From an uncultured Bacteroidaceae bacterium (GTDB lineage Bacteria > Bacteroidota > Bacteroidia > Bacteroidales > Bacteroidaceae), in NCBI GenBank assembly GCA_905233765.1, contig CAJOCU010000001.1:124001-188000 (forward strand): DNA of 64,000 nucleotides. The letters run 5' to 3'. The position numbers were made by a program, and so were the translations under genes. Below are positions 20,091-31,898 of the stretch, one piece after another (the stretch's first letter is position 1; each line of letters begins with the position of its first letter). A model generated the notes under the pieces. That model was not told the DNA's origin. It saw only the letters and a program-made list of their open reading frames with translations, and did no database searches.

Positions 20091-20102
20091 TACGACATCA
20101 CG

Positions 20103-22427
20103 ATGAAAAAGAATATTTTTGCATTGATTCTCCTCGCACTGACCATCAATCTGGGATTTACCTCCTGCGAGGATATGCTCACGGGTGATATGGACCGTAA
20201 CATCGGCATCGATGAAATGGCCACGGACACCTTGTACAGCTACTGGGGAATTCTCAAGAGTGTGCAAGATGTGGCTGAACGCTATGTCATCTTAGGTGAA
20301 TGCCGTGGTGATATGGTGGCAGGCGCTGATATGTTCGTCAGCGATTCCATCAGTGCCATTCTCAACTTTGGTAAAAATGGCAACACGAGCGATGGCAGCA
20401 ACCGCTTCCTCAAAGCCGCTGACTTCTACAAAATCATCAACTCCTGTAACGCCTATATCCAGCAGTGCGACACAGCCGCTCTCTCTGGCCTCAACCGTCC
20501 TCTTATGAAAAGCGAGTATTCGCAGGTGGTGACCATCCGCGCATGGGCCTATATGCAGCTGGTGCTCACCTATGGCCGTGTACCCTATTTCGAGAAGCCG
20601 CTGCTCTCCACCGCCGATATGGAAGAGTTCCGCAATGCCCCACAAACCGTAGATGCTACCTCACTGGCCGTGAGCGGCGTGGCTCAGAAAGTGGCTGAGG
20701 TGAGACACATCCCCCCGCTGCTGGCCGACGACCCGCGAGACATCATCGCCTATCCCAACTACGACTACTATGGTTCTGCTACGGACTCCAAAAAGGTTAT
20801 AGCCCATTCCTCACAATGTGTTTTCCCGCAGGACGTCGTCTTAGGCGATCTGTATCTGCTCCGCGCACAAGGTGCAGGCTCTGAGGCAGACTACCGCCAG
20901 GCCGCACAGTACTACTACAACTTCCTCAACTCCGAGAAAGGCGGACCACTGCGCCAGGCCTACTATGGAATAATGAGGAAGATGAGGGATACAGAGCAGT
21001 ACCACTTGAGCGTCGGCAGTTGGAGTTACATGTTCGGTTCCATTTCGCAAACCAATCAGACCAATGAGATTGTCACCGTCATCCCGTCCAATAAGAACAA
21101 GCTTTACGGCACCGTCTTCCGCGCCATGAACGAGCTCTTCGGCTTCGACCAGACCCTCTCCGTCAGCACGGATAGTGTGGGAACAGGACGCATCGACCTT
21201 GAGGGTAATTTCCAGCATCAGCTGGACGCCTCCAAAGCATACAAAGATCTCAACATGGCTCAGGACTATGAAGTGTATGTCGGCGATGAGGAGAGATGCA
21301 TGGTCTTTGAGGGTTGCGGCGATGCACGCTACCGGATGTCCACCAAGGACCTGACCGACTACGACACCGGCAGCTCCGATGCTATCAACTTCGTGACGAA
21401 GCAGAACCCCTTGTCGTTTGGCGATCGTGCAGAGAATGCACAGTTCATCACAACCTACCCCGTCATCTATCGAAAAGCCAGCATATGGCTGCACTTCGCA
21501 CAAGCGCTGAACGGCGCCGGTTTCCCAGGCTATGCCTTCGCCATTCTTCGCCACGGTATCGTGGGCGCCGATGGCTGGCTGCCCAAGGACGAGACTTCGT
21601 ATAACTACATCGGTTTCACCTACTACGACCCCACCGATGCGGGCAGCGTGGATCCCAACCCGTCGTATGCGAAATACGAGTTCTATGACCCCACCACGGA
21701 GACCGAAGAGGTGAAGCCTACGGTATATTCTGATTACGACGCTTTCTTCAATGATATGTTGCACCCGGGACTGGAACTGCTGACCACTCATGACGACTCC
21801 ATTGCCTACAAGAATGTTCACATGACGGTGGTTCCCAAAACACGCAGTCTGCAGTCCAGCGTTGTCTGCAACTACATCAGCCAACGTGAGATGGAAGCCG
21901 CCAAAAGCGCAAGTTTCCTGAACTTTAAGACGAGCTATCTCCAAGGAACGTCGAAGGGATTCTCCTACTATGTCGGTGTGACGGAGCATGGAAGTTGGTC
22001 GGGTAAGTCTGATAGCGATGCAGAGAAGCTAGAGGCAGCCTCTATGGGCGTCCATGCCCGCGGCTGCGGTTTCCTGAAGTTGAAAGAAGCGAACGCCAGT
22101 TACACCTTCGTCAAGCAGGTCAACAAGATGCGTAAACTGTATGAAGGTGCCACCACCGACATGACCGAAGAGCAAATCTTCGATGCAGCCAACCTGCGCG
22201 AAGTGCAGAAGGCCATCGCCGACCTCATCCTTGACGAGCTGGGATTGGAGACCGCCTTCGAGGGCAACCGCTTCTTCGATCTCCTCTGCTACAGCCGCTT
22301 CATCGGTGGCCAAACCGGCGTAGAGAGAGTGGCCAGGAAGATTGCATCGCGCAAGGGCTCCCTGGACCAGGAATTGTACAGCCATCTCTGCAGCGAGCAG
22401 AACTGGTACTTCAAACTGGACAAGTAA
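20103..22427 (+). CDS. SusD/RagB-family surface lipoprotein (2)
   Basis: A 774-aa SusD-like lipoprotein (lipobox FTSC, Cys22), long for the family. The N-terminal SYWGILKSVQDVAERYVILGECRGDMV region, helical AWAYMQLVLTYGRVPYFEKPL and the C-terminal LILDELGLETAFEGNRFFDLLCYSRF match RagB/SusD. The extra length lies in the middle and C-terminal third, which may enlarge the binding face. It is the last gene of the operon, and a strong terminator follows 20 bases downstream. Confidence 0.92.
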   Translation: MKKNIFALILLALTINLGFTSCEDMLTGDMDRNIGIDEMATDTLYSYWGILKSVQDVAERYVILGECRGDMVAGADMFVSDSISAILNFGKNGNTSDGSNRFLKAADFYKIINSCNAYIQQCDTAALSGLNRPLMKSEYSQVVTIRAWAYMQLVLTYGRVPYFEKPLLSTADMEEFRNAPQTVDATSLAVSGVAQKVAEVRHIPPLLADDPRDIIAYPNYDYYGSATDSKKVIAHSSQCVFPQDVVLGDLYLLRAQGAGSEADYRQAAQYYYNFLNSEKGGPLRQAYYGIMRKMRDTEQYHLSVGSWSYMFGSISQTNQTNEIVTVIPSNKNKLYGTVFRAMNELFGFDQTLSVSTDSVGTGRIDLEGNFQHQLDASKAYKDLNMAQDYEVYVGDEERCMVFEGCGDARYRMSTKDLTDYDTGSSDAINFVTKQNPLSFGDRAENAQFITTYPVIYRKASIWLHFAQALNGAGFPGYAFAILRHGIVGADGWLPKDETSYNYIGFTYYDPTDAGSVDPNPSYAKYEFYDPTTETEEVKPTVYSDYDAFFNDMLHPGLELLTTHDDSIAYKNVHMTVVPKTRSLQSSVVCNYISQREMEAAKSASFLNFKTSYLQGTSKGFSYYVGVTEHGSWSGKSDSDAEKLEAASMGVHARGCGFLKLKEANASYTFVKQVNKMRKLYEGATTDMTEEQIFDAANLREVQKAIADLILDELGLETAFEGNRFFDLLCYSRFIGGQTGVERVARKIASRKGSLDQELYSHLCSEQNWYFKLDK

Positions 22428-22446
22428 AGAAAGGTTTTTATATGGA

Positions 22447-22489
22447 GAATCGGCTGTCTGAGGTTTCAGGCAGCCGATTCTTTCTTTTT
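22447..22489 (+). terminator. Terminator of the FAS1/SusCD operon
   Basis: A 15-bp stem with one G-T type mismatch (22447-22461 with 22466-22480; arms GAATCGGCTGTCTGA and TCAGGCAGCCGATTC), a 4-base loop and a T-rich tail. It separates the operon from the GH2 promoter. Confidence 0.92.
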
Positions 22490-22507
22490 ATAGATTTTTT
22501 AAGATAG

Positions 22508-25765
<3,258 letters not shown>

Positions 25766-25951
25766 AGACCCACCCCCTGCCCCCTCCCGTGAGGGAGGGG
25801 AGAGGAGATAGAGAAGAAATAGAGATTAAATCTGATGAAGAAAGACAAAAAAGACACTCATAGTCAACCTACAACTACTCCCCTCTCCCACGGGAGAGGG
25901 GCTGGGGGTGAGGCTTCCCCCTCCCTAACGGGAGGGGTTAGGGGTGGGTCT
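25766..25951. repeat. REPIN/MITE-like element spanning the start of the DUF6057-like gene
   Basis: Starts on the base after the GH2 stop codon. The left arm AGACCCACCCCC is followed by a CCCTCCC/GGGAGGG hairpin. The right arm ends in the same type of hairpin and GGGGTGGGTCT, the inverted complement of the left arm. A third hairpin of a sister type (CTCTCCC/GGGAGAG, about 25879-25900) lies inside. The element contains the ATG of the next gene and encodes its first 39 or so residues. Related copies lie at 29834, 30623 and 31026. Confidence 0.8.
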
Positions 25952-27844
25952 TTATGGCTCCTCCCCGTCCTCCTCATCATCTTCGCCATCAAGCTCCTCA
26001 GTAATGAGAGCGAGTTTCTCTTGCGCGCCCAGGAGCTGAACCTGTGGCTCCCCACGGGACTCTATTGGAAGACGCTGATGCAGTACCCCGGTGGCGCCGC
26101 CTCGTGGCTGGCCACCTATCTGACGCAATACTTTTTCCATCCATGGCTCGGCGTGAGCATCCTCTGCGGCCTGTGGCTTATTATCTGCGTACTGCTGGCG
26201 TGGGTCTATAAGCTGAAAGGGCCTTGGGTGGCATTGACAGCCCTCGTGCCTCTCGCCCTGATGGCGTGCTTTGTGCAGACAGGCTACTGGATCTATTATC
26301 AAAAACTGCCCGGGCACCTCTTTGTACCCAGCGTCGGTGTCCTCTTCGCCACCCTCTGTCTCGTCGTGCAGCGTCTGCTTGACAACAACCTTCCCGAAAA
26401 GGCCACGCGCTGGGTCAGCCTCTTTTGGATGGCCCTCGTCTGCATCGTCGGCTACCCCTTCTTCGGTGCTTGGGCGTTAGGGGCTACAGGGCTTTTAGGA
26501 ATATTCCAAAAGGTTAAGGATTCCACATTCAACTTTAAACTTTCCACTTTAAACTTTATCTTTTCCCTCCTCCTCATCGCCGCTATCCCCCAGATTTACT
26601 ACCAGCAGGTTTTTGAGATGACGGAGCGCGGCTTTCTCTATGTCGCCGCCCTCCCCTCTTTCCGCTATAGCGCTGAGATTTTCACGCAGTATCGCATCCC
26701 CTATTACGCCATTATCGCCGCTTTCGTCATCCTCGCCCTGGTGAGTGTGGGCGAAGGTTTCCCCTTCGCAAAAAAACTGAAGCCCTGGTTTAAGTCCGTC
26801 ACCGTCCTCATCCTCCTCTTTGCCGCCATCTTCGGCGTCAGCAAAGCCTGGTATCGCGATGGCAACTTCCACAAGGAGCTGGCCATGAACCGCGCCGTGG
26901 AAGACTTGGATTGGGAGCGCGTGCTCACCATCGCCCGCGACGGCAGCAGTGACGTGAAGCCCACGCGCCAGATGGTGCTCTACAAGAACCTGGCCCTCTT
27001 CCGCCTCGGACGTGCCGGCAACGAGATGTTCACCTACCCCGAAGGCGCCGTACAGCAGAACGCCCCATGGAAAGTGCGTATCACTCAAGTCGGCGGCAAG
27101 CTCATCTACTACCACTACGGCAAGGAGAACTTCTGCTACCGCTGGTGCATGGAGGACGGCGTGGAATTCGGCTGGAAGGCCGAGACGCTGAAGTTTATGG
27201 CCCGCACAAGTATGCTCAACCACGAATGGACCGTAGCCCGCAAATACCTCGGCCTGTTGAAGAAGACCACCTTCCACCGCCAGTGGGCCGAGCGCTATGA
27301 GCAGTTGCTCGACACACCCGAAGCCTTCGACCTCGAGACGCTGGAGGCTTCAGCCAAAGCCGGCAAGCCTCTGCTCGACGAACAAGCCATGAAGGAGTTT
27401 GCACCCATCCTCCACATGATGACCTACCCCGACCGCCTCGACGGCGACAACACCCTCGTGGAGATGTACCTGCTCCAGACCTTTGCCAAAGGCAACGGCG
27501 ACGACCCACTCTTTCAGGAGATGACACTCATCTGCTCGCTCATCATGAAGGACATCGACCTCTTCTGGCCCCGCTTCATGAAGTTCGCCACAATGCACCC
27601 CGAGCTCCACATGCCGCGTCACTACCAGGAAGCCGCCTACCTCTACGGCCATCTGGAGGACAAAGTGGATATCAGCCGGATGCCCTTCGACCCAGAGGTG
27701 CGCGACAGCTACGACCGCTTTATGAAGTTCAATGAGCAGTGTGGCCCGATGAACGAAGAGCAGAAAGCCGTTGCCTTCTACCCTCAGTTCGGCGGCACCT
27801 TCTACTACTTCTACTTCCTGGTTAGAAATCAAAAGACCAATTAA
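25835..27844 (+). CDS. DUF6057-like polytopic membrane protein
   Basis: A 669-aa protein with about 8-10 hydrophobic segments in the N-terminal half (for example LLPVLLIIFAIKLL, LGVSILCGLWLIICVLLAWV, YYAIIAAFVILALVSVG) and a soluble helical C-terminal half from about residue 350 that reads like TPR/helical hairpins (ARKYLGLLKKTTFHRQWAERY). It resembles the uncharacterised DUF6057 family; function unknown. The first 39 residues (PLSHGRGAGGEA, PSLTGGVRGGS) are translated repeat element, so the native N-terminus may have been replaced or extended. A second, heptameric repeat lies inside the membrane domain. It is followed 20 bases later by the beta-propeller lipoprotein gene. Confidence 0.72.
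   Translation: MKKDKKDTHSQPTTTPLSHGRGAGGEASPSLTGGVRGGSLWLLPVLLIIFAIKLLSNESEFLLRAQELNLWLPTGLYWKTLMQYPGGAASWLATYLTQYFFHPWLGVSILCGLWLIICVLLAWVYKLKGPWVALTALVPLALMACFVQTGYWIYYQKLPGHLFVPSVGVLFATLCLVVQRLLDNNLPEKATRWVSLFWMALVCIVGYPFFGAWALGATGLLGIFQKVKDSTFNFKLSTLNFIFSLLLIAAIPQIYYQQVFEMTERGFLYVAALPSFRYSAEIFTQYRIPYYAIIAAFVILALVSVGEGFPFAKKLKPWFKSVTVLILLFAAIFGVSKAWYRDGNFHKELAMNRAVEDLDWERVLTIARDGSSDVKPTRQMVLYKNLALFRLGRAGNEMFTYPEGAVQQNAPWKVRITQVGGKLIYYHYGKENFCYRWCMEDGVEFGWKAETLKFMARTSMLNHEWTVARKYLGLLKKTTFHRQWAERYEQLLDTPEAFDLETLEASAKAGKPLLDEQAMKEFAPILHMMTYPDRLDGDNTLVEMYLLQTFAKGNGDDPLFQEMTLICSLIMKDIDLFWPRFMKFATMHPELHMPRHYQEAAYLYGHLEDKVDISRMPFDPEVRDSYDRFMKFNEQCGPMNEEQKAVAFYPQFGGTFYYFYFLVRNQKTN
26521..26555. 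repeat. Five tandem heptamers in the DUF6057-like coding sequence
   Basis: Units of form TTNNACT (TTCAACT, TTAAACT, TTCCACT, TTAAACT) run in series and are translated as STFNFKLSTLNF within the loop before a membrane helix. Base composition drops sharply in A/T direction compared with the flanks. Confidence 0.8.
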
Positions 27845-27864
27845 AAGACCCTTCAAAACAGCCC

Positions 27865-29586
27865 ATGACTCGTCCCTCATACAAAAGTCTTTGTTTCGTT
27901 CTTTTTGTTGCGATTGCATCGCAACTGACAATAGCCTGCTCATCCCCCTCCGTCCCTGACCAGTTCGTCGAGGCTGATGCCCTCCCTGCCATTTACCCCG
28001 ACTACATCGATGTCACTGTTCCCGTGAACATCGCCCCCTTGCATTTCCACATCGACCACGAGGCCAGCGCTACCGACTTCATTACCCGCTTCACGGCTGG
28101 CAACGAGGAATGGACCCTTGGCGGCGAGGACGTACGTCCAGGGCTGAAGCGCTGGCAGCAGATGAAGGAAGCTGCCCTCGCTGCCGACGGCGCCATCGCC
28201 ATCGAGGTCTTCATCAAGGACGGCGGACAGTGGCAACGCCAGAAATCCTTCGCCATCACCGTCTCGGGCGACAGCATCGACCCCTACATCTCCTACCGCC
28301 TCATCTCGCCCAGCTACGTGACCTATGAGGACCTGACGCTCAACCAGCGCTGTCTGGAGACCTTCGACGAGCGCCTCATCTACGGCAACATGATCAATAG
28401 CGACGAGGAGAACGGACAATGCATCAACTGTCACCACGCCCAGTGGTACAACCCCGATCGCGTCCAGTTCCATGTGCGTCAGCACCTCGGCGGCACCGTC
28501 ATCGCCTACGATGGCAAGCTCGAGAAGGTCAACCTCAAGACCGACAGCACCATCTCCGCTGGTGTCTATCCCACGTGGCATCCCACCAAGCCCTGGATTG
28601 TCTATTCAACCAACAACACCGGCCAGAGTTTCCACACACGCGATGTGCAGAAGATAGAGGTGCAGGACACCAAGAGCAACCTCATCTTCTACGACATCGA
28701 GAACAACACCGTCACCCCAATTACCCGCGACACCACCGATTTCGACTGCTTCCCCTTCTGGAGCCCCGACGGCAAGTACATCTACTACGTCAGCTGCCAC
28801 TGGGAGAAGCGCGACACGTTGCAGATGGACTTCGAGCTCATCAAGAACTATAAGGACGTGCAGTACAACCTCTACCGTAAGGCATTCAACGAGCAGACCC
28901 GCACCTTCGGTCCGCGCGAACTCATCTATGATGCAGCCTCCCGCAACCGTAGCGTCACCCTCCCACGCATCTCGCCCGATGGTCGCTGGCTGATGTTCAC
29001 CGAGGGGCAGTTCGGTGTCTTCCACATCTGGCACAACGACGCCGACCTCTTCCTGATGGACCTCACCCAGGCAGCGCCCGTGGCTCCGACGCCCGTCACG
29101 CGCTACCACGAGAACAACCTGCCCGAGTCCATCATGGCCCACATCACCAACAACATCGAACGCGATGCCGCCATTGACAGTCTCAACGAAGCCGCTGGCG
29201 CCCTACATCAGTTGCCCGCACATATCCACAATATCACAGAGCTGAACTCCCACGATGTCGAGAGCTGGCACTGCTGGTCTAGCGACGGTTCGTGGGTCAT
29301 TCTCTCTTCGCGTCGCGACGATGGCAACTTCACGCGCCCCTTCATCGCTCACCACGATGGAATGGGCCATTTTACGAAACCCTTCGAGCTCCCGCAGGAC
29401 AACCCACAGTACCACCGCCAGTTCCTCCGCAGCTACAATATCCCCGAGTTTCTCTCTGGTCCCGTCACCATCACACCACAGGAGTTCGCCAAGGTCATCG
29501 AGGGCGATGCCACTCCCGCAAAGCTCCTCATCACCGATAAAACCATCGATGGCCGCACCGCTGCGTCACCCAAAGCCCCAAAGTGA
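27865..29586 (+). CDS. TolB/PD40-like beta-propeller lipoprotein with CxxCH motif
   Basis: A 573-aa predicted lipoprotein (lipobox LTIAC, Cys25). From about residue 200 onward it shows PD40/TolB blade motifs (YPTWHPTKPWIVYSTN; FPFWSPDGKYIYYVSC; LPRISPDGRWLMFTEG; HCWSSDGSWVILSSRR). Just before the propeller sits GQCINCHHAQW, a CxxCH motif (Cys186, Cys189, His190) of the kind that binds covalent heme c. An N-terminal beta-domain (40-150) precedes it. A periplasmic or surface redox or binding role is possible; heme attachment is inferred only. Stop and next start are 2 bases apart, so it is coupled to the S9 peptidase gene. Confidence 0.75.
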   Translation: MTRPSYKSLCFVLFVAIASQLTIACSSPSVPDQFVEADALPAIYPDYIDVTVPVNIAPLHFHIDHEASATDFITRFTAGNEEWTLGGEDVRPGLKRWQQMKEAALAADGAIAIEVFIKDGGQWQRQKSFAITVSGDSIDPYISYRLISPSYVTYEDLTLNQRCLETFDERLIYGNMINSDEENGQCINCHHAQWYNPDRVQFHVRQHLGGTVIAYDGKLEKVNLKTDSTISAGVYPTWHPTKPWIVYSTNNTGQSFHTRDVQKIEVQDTKSNLIFYDIENNTVTPITRDTTDFDCFPFWSPDGKYIYYVSCHWEKRDTLQMDFELIKNYKDVQYNLYRKAFNEQTRTFGPRELIYDAASRNRSVTLPRISPDGRWLMFTEGQFGVFHIWHNDADLFLMDLTQAAPVAPTPVTRYHENNLPESIMAHITNNIERDAAIDSLNEAAGALHQLPAHIHNITELNSHDVESWHCWSSDGSWVILSSRRDDGNFTRPFIAHHDGMGHFTKPFELPQDNPQYHRQFLRSYNIPEFLSGPVTITPQEFAKVIEGDATPAKLLITDKTIDGRTAASPKAPK

Positions 29587-29588
29587 TA

Positions 29589-31898
29589 ATGAAGAAATAT
29601 CTTTCACTATTCATTTTTCATTTTTCATTTTTCATTGCCTTGTTCGCCCAAGGCACCCTAGACGACTACAACCGCGCCTACTCCCTTCTCAAAACCTTCA
29701 CCTGGAGCAAGGTCCTCAACCATGTCGATGATGCCCGCTGGCTCTCAGACGGTCGCTTCCAGTACCATCTTACCGATGGTGCCAAAGGCTCCTGGCATTT
29801 CGGACAGGTCAACGCCGACGGCACCATCACCCTAGACTCTCCCCCCGCCCTCCCTGATAAGGAGGGAGCAGATACTTTAACAAAGGGCCATTCTCGAAAG
29901 GTGACCACCCCCTCCCTTAGAGGGAGGGTGAGGGGTGGGTCTGCCAAGCGCCACTGGATGGAGACCGATGACGAACGCGGCGGCGACCCCGTCCTCTCCC
30001 CCGACTCATCGTTCGTAGCCTTCATTCGCAACGACAACGTCTATGTCGCCAAGCCCGATGGCTCCGACGCACGCGCCCTCAGCACCGAAGGGACACTCAG
30101 CCACTACTTCAGCAGCTACATCCGCTGGAGCCCCGACGGGCGCTACGTTGCCGTCAACCGCATCCGTCCCATCGAGAAGCGCTATGTCTATTACGTCGAG
30201 AGCAGCCCTGCCGACCAGCTCCAGCCTGTCCTCCACAAGCAGGAGTATGCCAAGCCAGGCGATGAACTAACCCAGAAGACACCCTACATCTTCGAGGTCG
30301 CCACAGGGAGGGCCGTCACGCCCGCGCCCGACTTCATCGCCAACCAGTACGCCCTCACGGGTCCCGAATGGCGCCAAGACTCGCGCGGCATCCGCTTCGA
30401 ATACAACCAGCGCGGGCATAAGCTCTACCGCATCTACGAGATGCCCGTCCCATCAAGTAGTGCACTTAGCAGTTCCAACACCGAAAAAGTCCCCCTCCGC
30501 ACCCTCATCGAAGAGCGCGAGGACAAGTATGTCCGCTACTCCAACTACTTCCGCCGAAACCTCCACGGCGACAGCCTCATCATCTGGCTTTCAGAGCGGG
30601 ATGGTTGGCCGCATCTCTATAGCCTCACCCCCGCCCCCTCTCCAATAGAGAGGGGAGCAAAAAGCACCAAGAATAAAAAGAGAACTGACCCCAAAAGTAA
30701 CTACTCCCCTCTCCGGAGAGGGGTTGGGGGGGAGGTTTCCCTCTTTCAAATTACTAAGGGACCCTGGTGTGTCCGCCGCGTTCTCCATGTGGACGAAGAG
30801 AAGCACTTCATCATCTTCACCGCCAATGGCGTGAACCCCAACGAAGACCCCTACCACATCCATTACTACCGCATCGGTCTTGATGGAAAGAACCTCGTGG
30901 ACCTCACCCCCGAGCCCGGCAACCACAACGCCCGCTTCAACGCCGACTTCACCGCCCTCATCGACACCTACTCCACCGTCGATACCGCCCCCGTTACAGT
31001 GGTAAGATCCATTCAGGCCGCAGGGCTCCCCTCCCTAACGGGAGGGGTTGGGGGTGGGTCTGTTCTCGCTCGCTCATCTATTGATGATTTGCTTGCCGCA
31101 GGCTGGACCGCGCCCGAGGTCTTCGTGGCCCCCGGTCGCGATGGTGTCACTCCCATGTGGGGCATTATCCAACGCCCCACCAATTTCGACCCCACGCGCA
31201 AATACCCTATCATAGAATACATCTACGCAGGCCCTGGCGACAGCTATGTCCCCAAGTCCTTCCAACCCTATAACTTCTACACCACCGCTCTGGCCGACCT
31301 CGGTTTCATCGTCGTGCAGCTCGATGCCATGGGCACCAGCAACCGCGGCAAGAAGTTCGAGGAGGTCTGCTACAAGAACCTGAAAGATGCCGGCTTCCCC
31401 GACCGCATCGCATGGATCAAAGCTGCTGCCGCCAAGTATCCCTATATGGACATCGACCGTGTGGGTATCTATGGCTGTTCTGCGGGCGGTCAGGAGAGCA
31501 CCGCTGCCGTTCTCTTCCATGGCGACTTCTACAAGGCCGCCTATAGCGCCTGCGGCTGCCACGACAACCGTATGGACAAGATCTGGTGGAACGAGCAATG
31601 GATGGGCTATCCCGTGGATTCCTCCTATGTCGCCTGTTCCAACGTGGAGAACGCCTACCGCCTCGAGCGCCCGCTGATGCTCGTAGTCGGCGAGCTCGAT
31701 GACAACGTCGATCCCGCCAGCACGATGCAAGTGGCCGATGCCCTCATCAAAGCCAACAAGCCCTTCGAACTCGTGGTCATCCCCGGCGCTCATCACACCG
31801 TCGGCGAGGCCTACGGCGAGCATAAGCGCTTCGACTTCTTCGTCAAACACCTCCTCGGCGTAGAGCCGCCAGCGTGGAGTAGCCTCAACCCCTTATAA
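29589..31898 (+). CDS. S9 family dipeptidyl peptidase IV-like protease
   Basis: A 769-aa exported serine peptidase: N-terminal beta-propeller of the DPP IV type (about 50-510) and C-terminal alpha/beta-hydrolase (about 520-765). Catalytic triad: Ser631 in GCSAGGQ, Asp704 in GELDDNVDP and His735 in GAHHTVG. The ATG at 29589, two bases after the previous stop, is preferred to a GTG at 29583. The signal peptide MKKYLSLFIFHFSFFIALFAQ is largely written by a heptamer repeat. The propeller carries three in-frame repeat-element insertions (29834-29942, 30623-30735, 31026-31061), lengthening loops with Gly/Pro-rich peptide. The hydrolase domain is intact, so activity is likely retained. Confidence 0.9.
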   Translation: MKKYLSLFIFHFSFFIALFAQGTLDDYNRAYSLLKTFTWSKVLNHVDDARWLSDGRFQYHLTDGAKGSWHFGQVNADGTITLDSPPALPDKEGADTLTKGHSRKVTTPSLRGRVRGGSAKRHWMETDDERGGDPVLSPDSSFVAFIRNDNVYVAKPDGSDARALSTEGTLSHYFSSYIRWSPDGRYVAVNRIRPIEKRYVYYVESSPADQLQPVLHKQEYAKPGDELTQKTPYIFEVATGRAVTPAPDFIANQYALTGPEWRQDSRGIRFEYNQRGHKLYRIYEMPVPSSSALSSSNTEKVPLRTLIEEREDKYVRYSNYFRRNLHGDSLIIWLSERDGWPHLYSLTPAPSPIERGAKSTKNKKRTDPKSNYSPLRRGVGGEVSLFQITKGPWCVRRVLHVDEEKHFIIFTANGVNPNEDPYHIHYYRIGLDGKNLVDLTPEPGNHNARFNADFTALIDTYSTVDTAPVTVVRSIQAAGLPSLTGGVGGGSVLARSSIDDLLAAGWTAPEVFVAPGRDGVTPMWGIIQRPTNFDPTRKYPIIEYIYAGPGDSYVPKSFQPYNFYTTALADLGFIVVQLDAMGTSNRGKKFEEVCYKNLKDAGFPDRIAWIKAAAAKYPYMDIDRVGIYGCSAGGQESTAAVLFHGDFYKAAYSACGCHDNRMDKIWWNEQWMGYPVDSSYVACSNVENAYRLERPLMLVVGELDDNVDPASTMQVADALIKANKPFELVVIPGAHHTVGEAYGEHKRFDFFVKHLLGVEPPAWSSLNPL
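29612..29632. repeat. Three perfect CATTTTT heptamers within the signal peptide
   Basis: Three exact copies of CATTTTT, followed by a partial fourth CATT, code for residues 8-16 (FIFHFSFFI), the hydrophobic core of the S9 peptidase signal peptide. The gain or loss of one unit would shift the frame. Confidence 0.85.
29834..29942. repeat. REPIN/MITE-like element inside the S9 peptidase gene (copy 1)
   Basis: 109 bases. Left end AGACTCTCCCCCC then a CCCTCCC/GGAGGGA hairpin; right end a CCCTCCC/GGGAGGG hairpin then GAGGGGTGGGTCT. The ends are inverted complements of each other. It is translated in frame (PPALPDKEGAD through PSLRGRVRGGS) in the propeller region. Confidence 0.8.
30623..30735. repeat. 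REPIN/MITE-like element inside the S9 peptidase gene (copy 2)
   Basis: 113 bases. Left end CCTCACCCCCGCCCC with a CCTCTCC/GAGAGG hairpin, right end CCCCTCTCC/GGAGAGGGG followed by TTGGGGGGGAGG, again inverted complements. This is the CTCTCC sister subtype of the family. Translated as PAPSPIERGAK ... SPLRRGVGGEV. Confidence 0.8.
31026..31061 (+). repeat. Solo repeat hairpin inside the S9 peptidase gene
   Basis: A single half of the element: CCCCTCCC-TAAC-GGGAGGGG hairpin followed by TTGGGGGTGGGTCT. It is nearly identical to the right half at 25917-25951. It codes for LPSLTGGVGGGS, between propeller and hydrolase domains. Confidence 0.8.

Noticed and set aside
26521..26555. Possible CRISPR-like repeat array
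   Set aside because: The heptamer units are directly adjacent without spacers, and no cas gene is present. The same applies to every other heptamer tract here.
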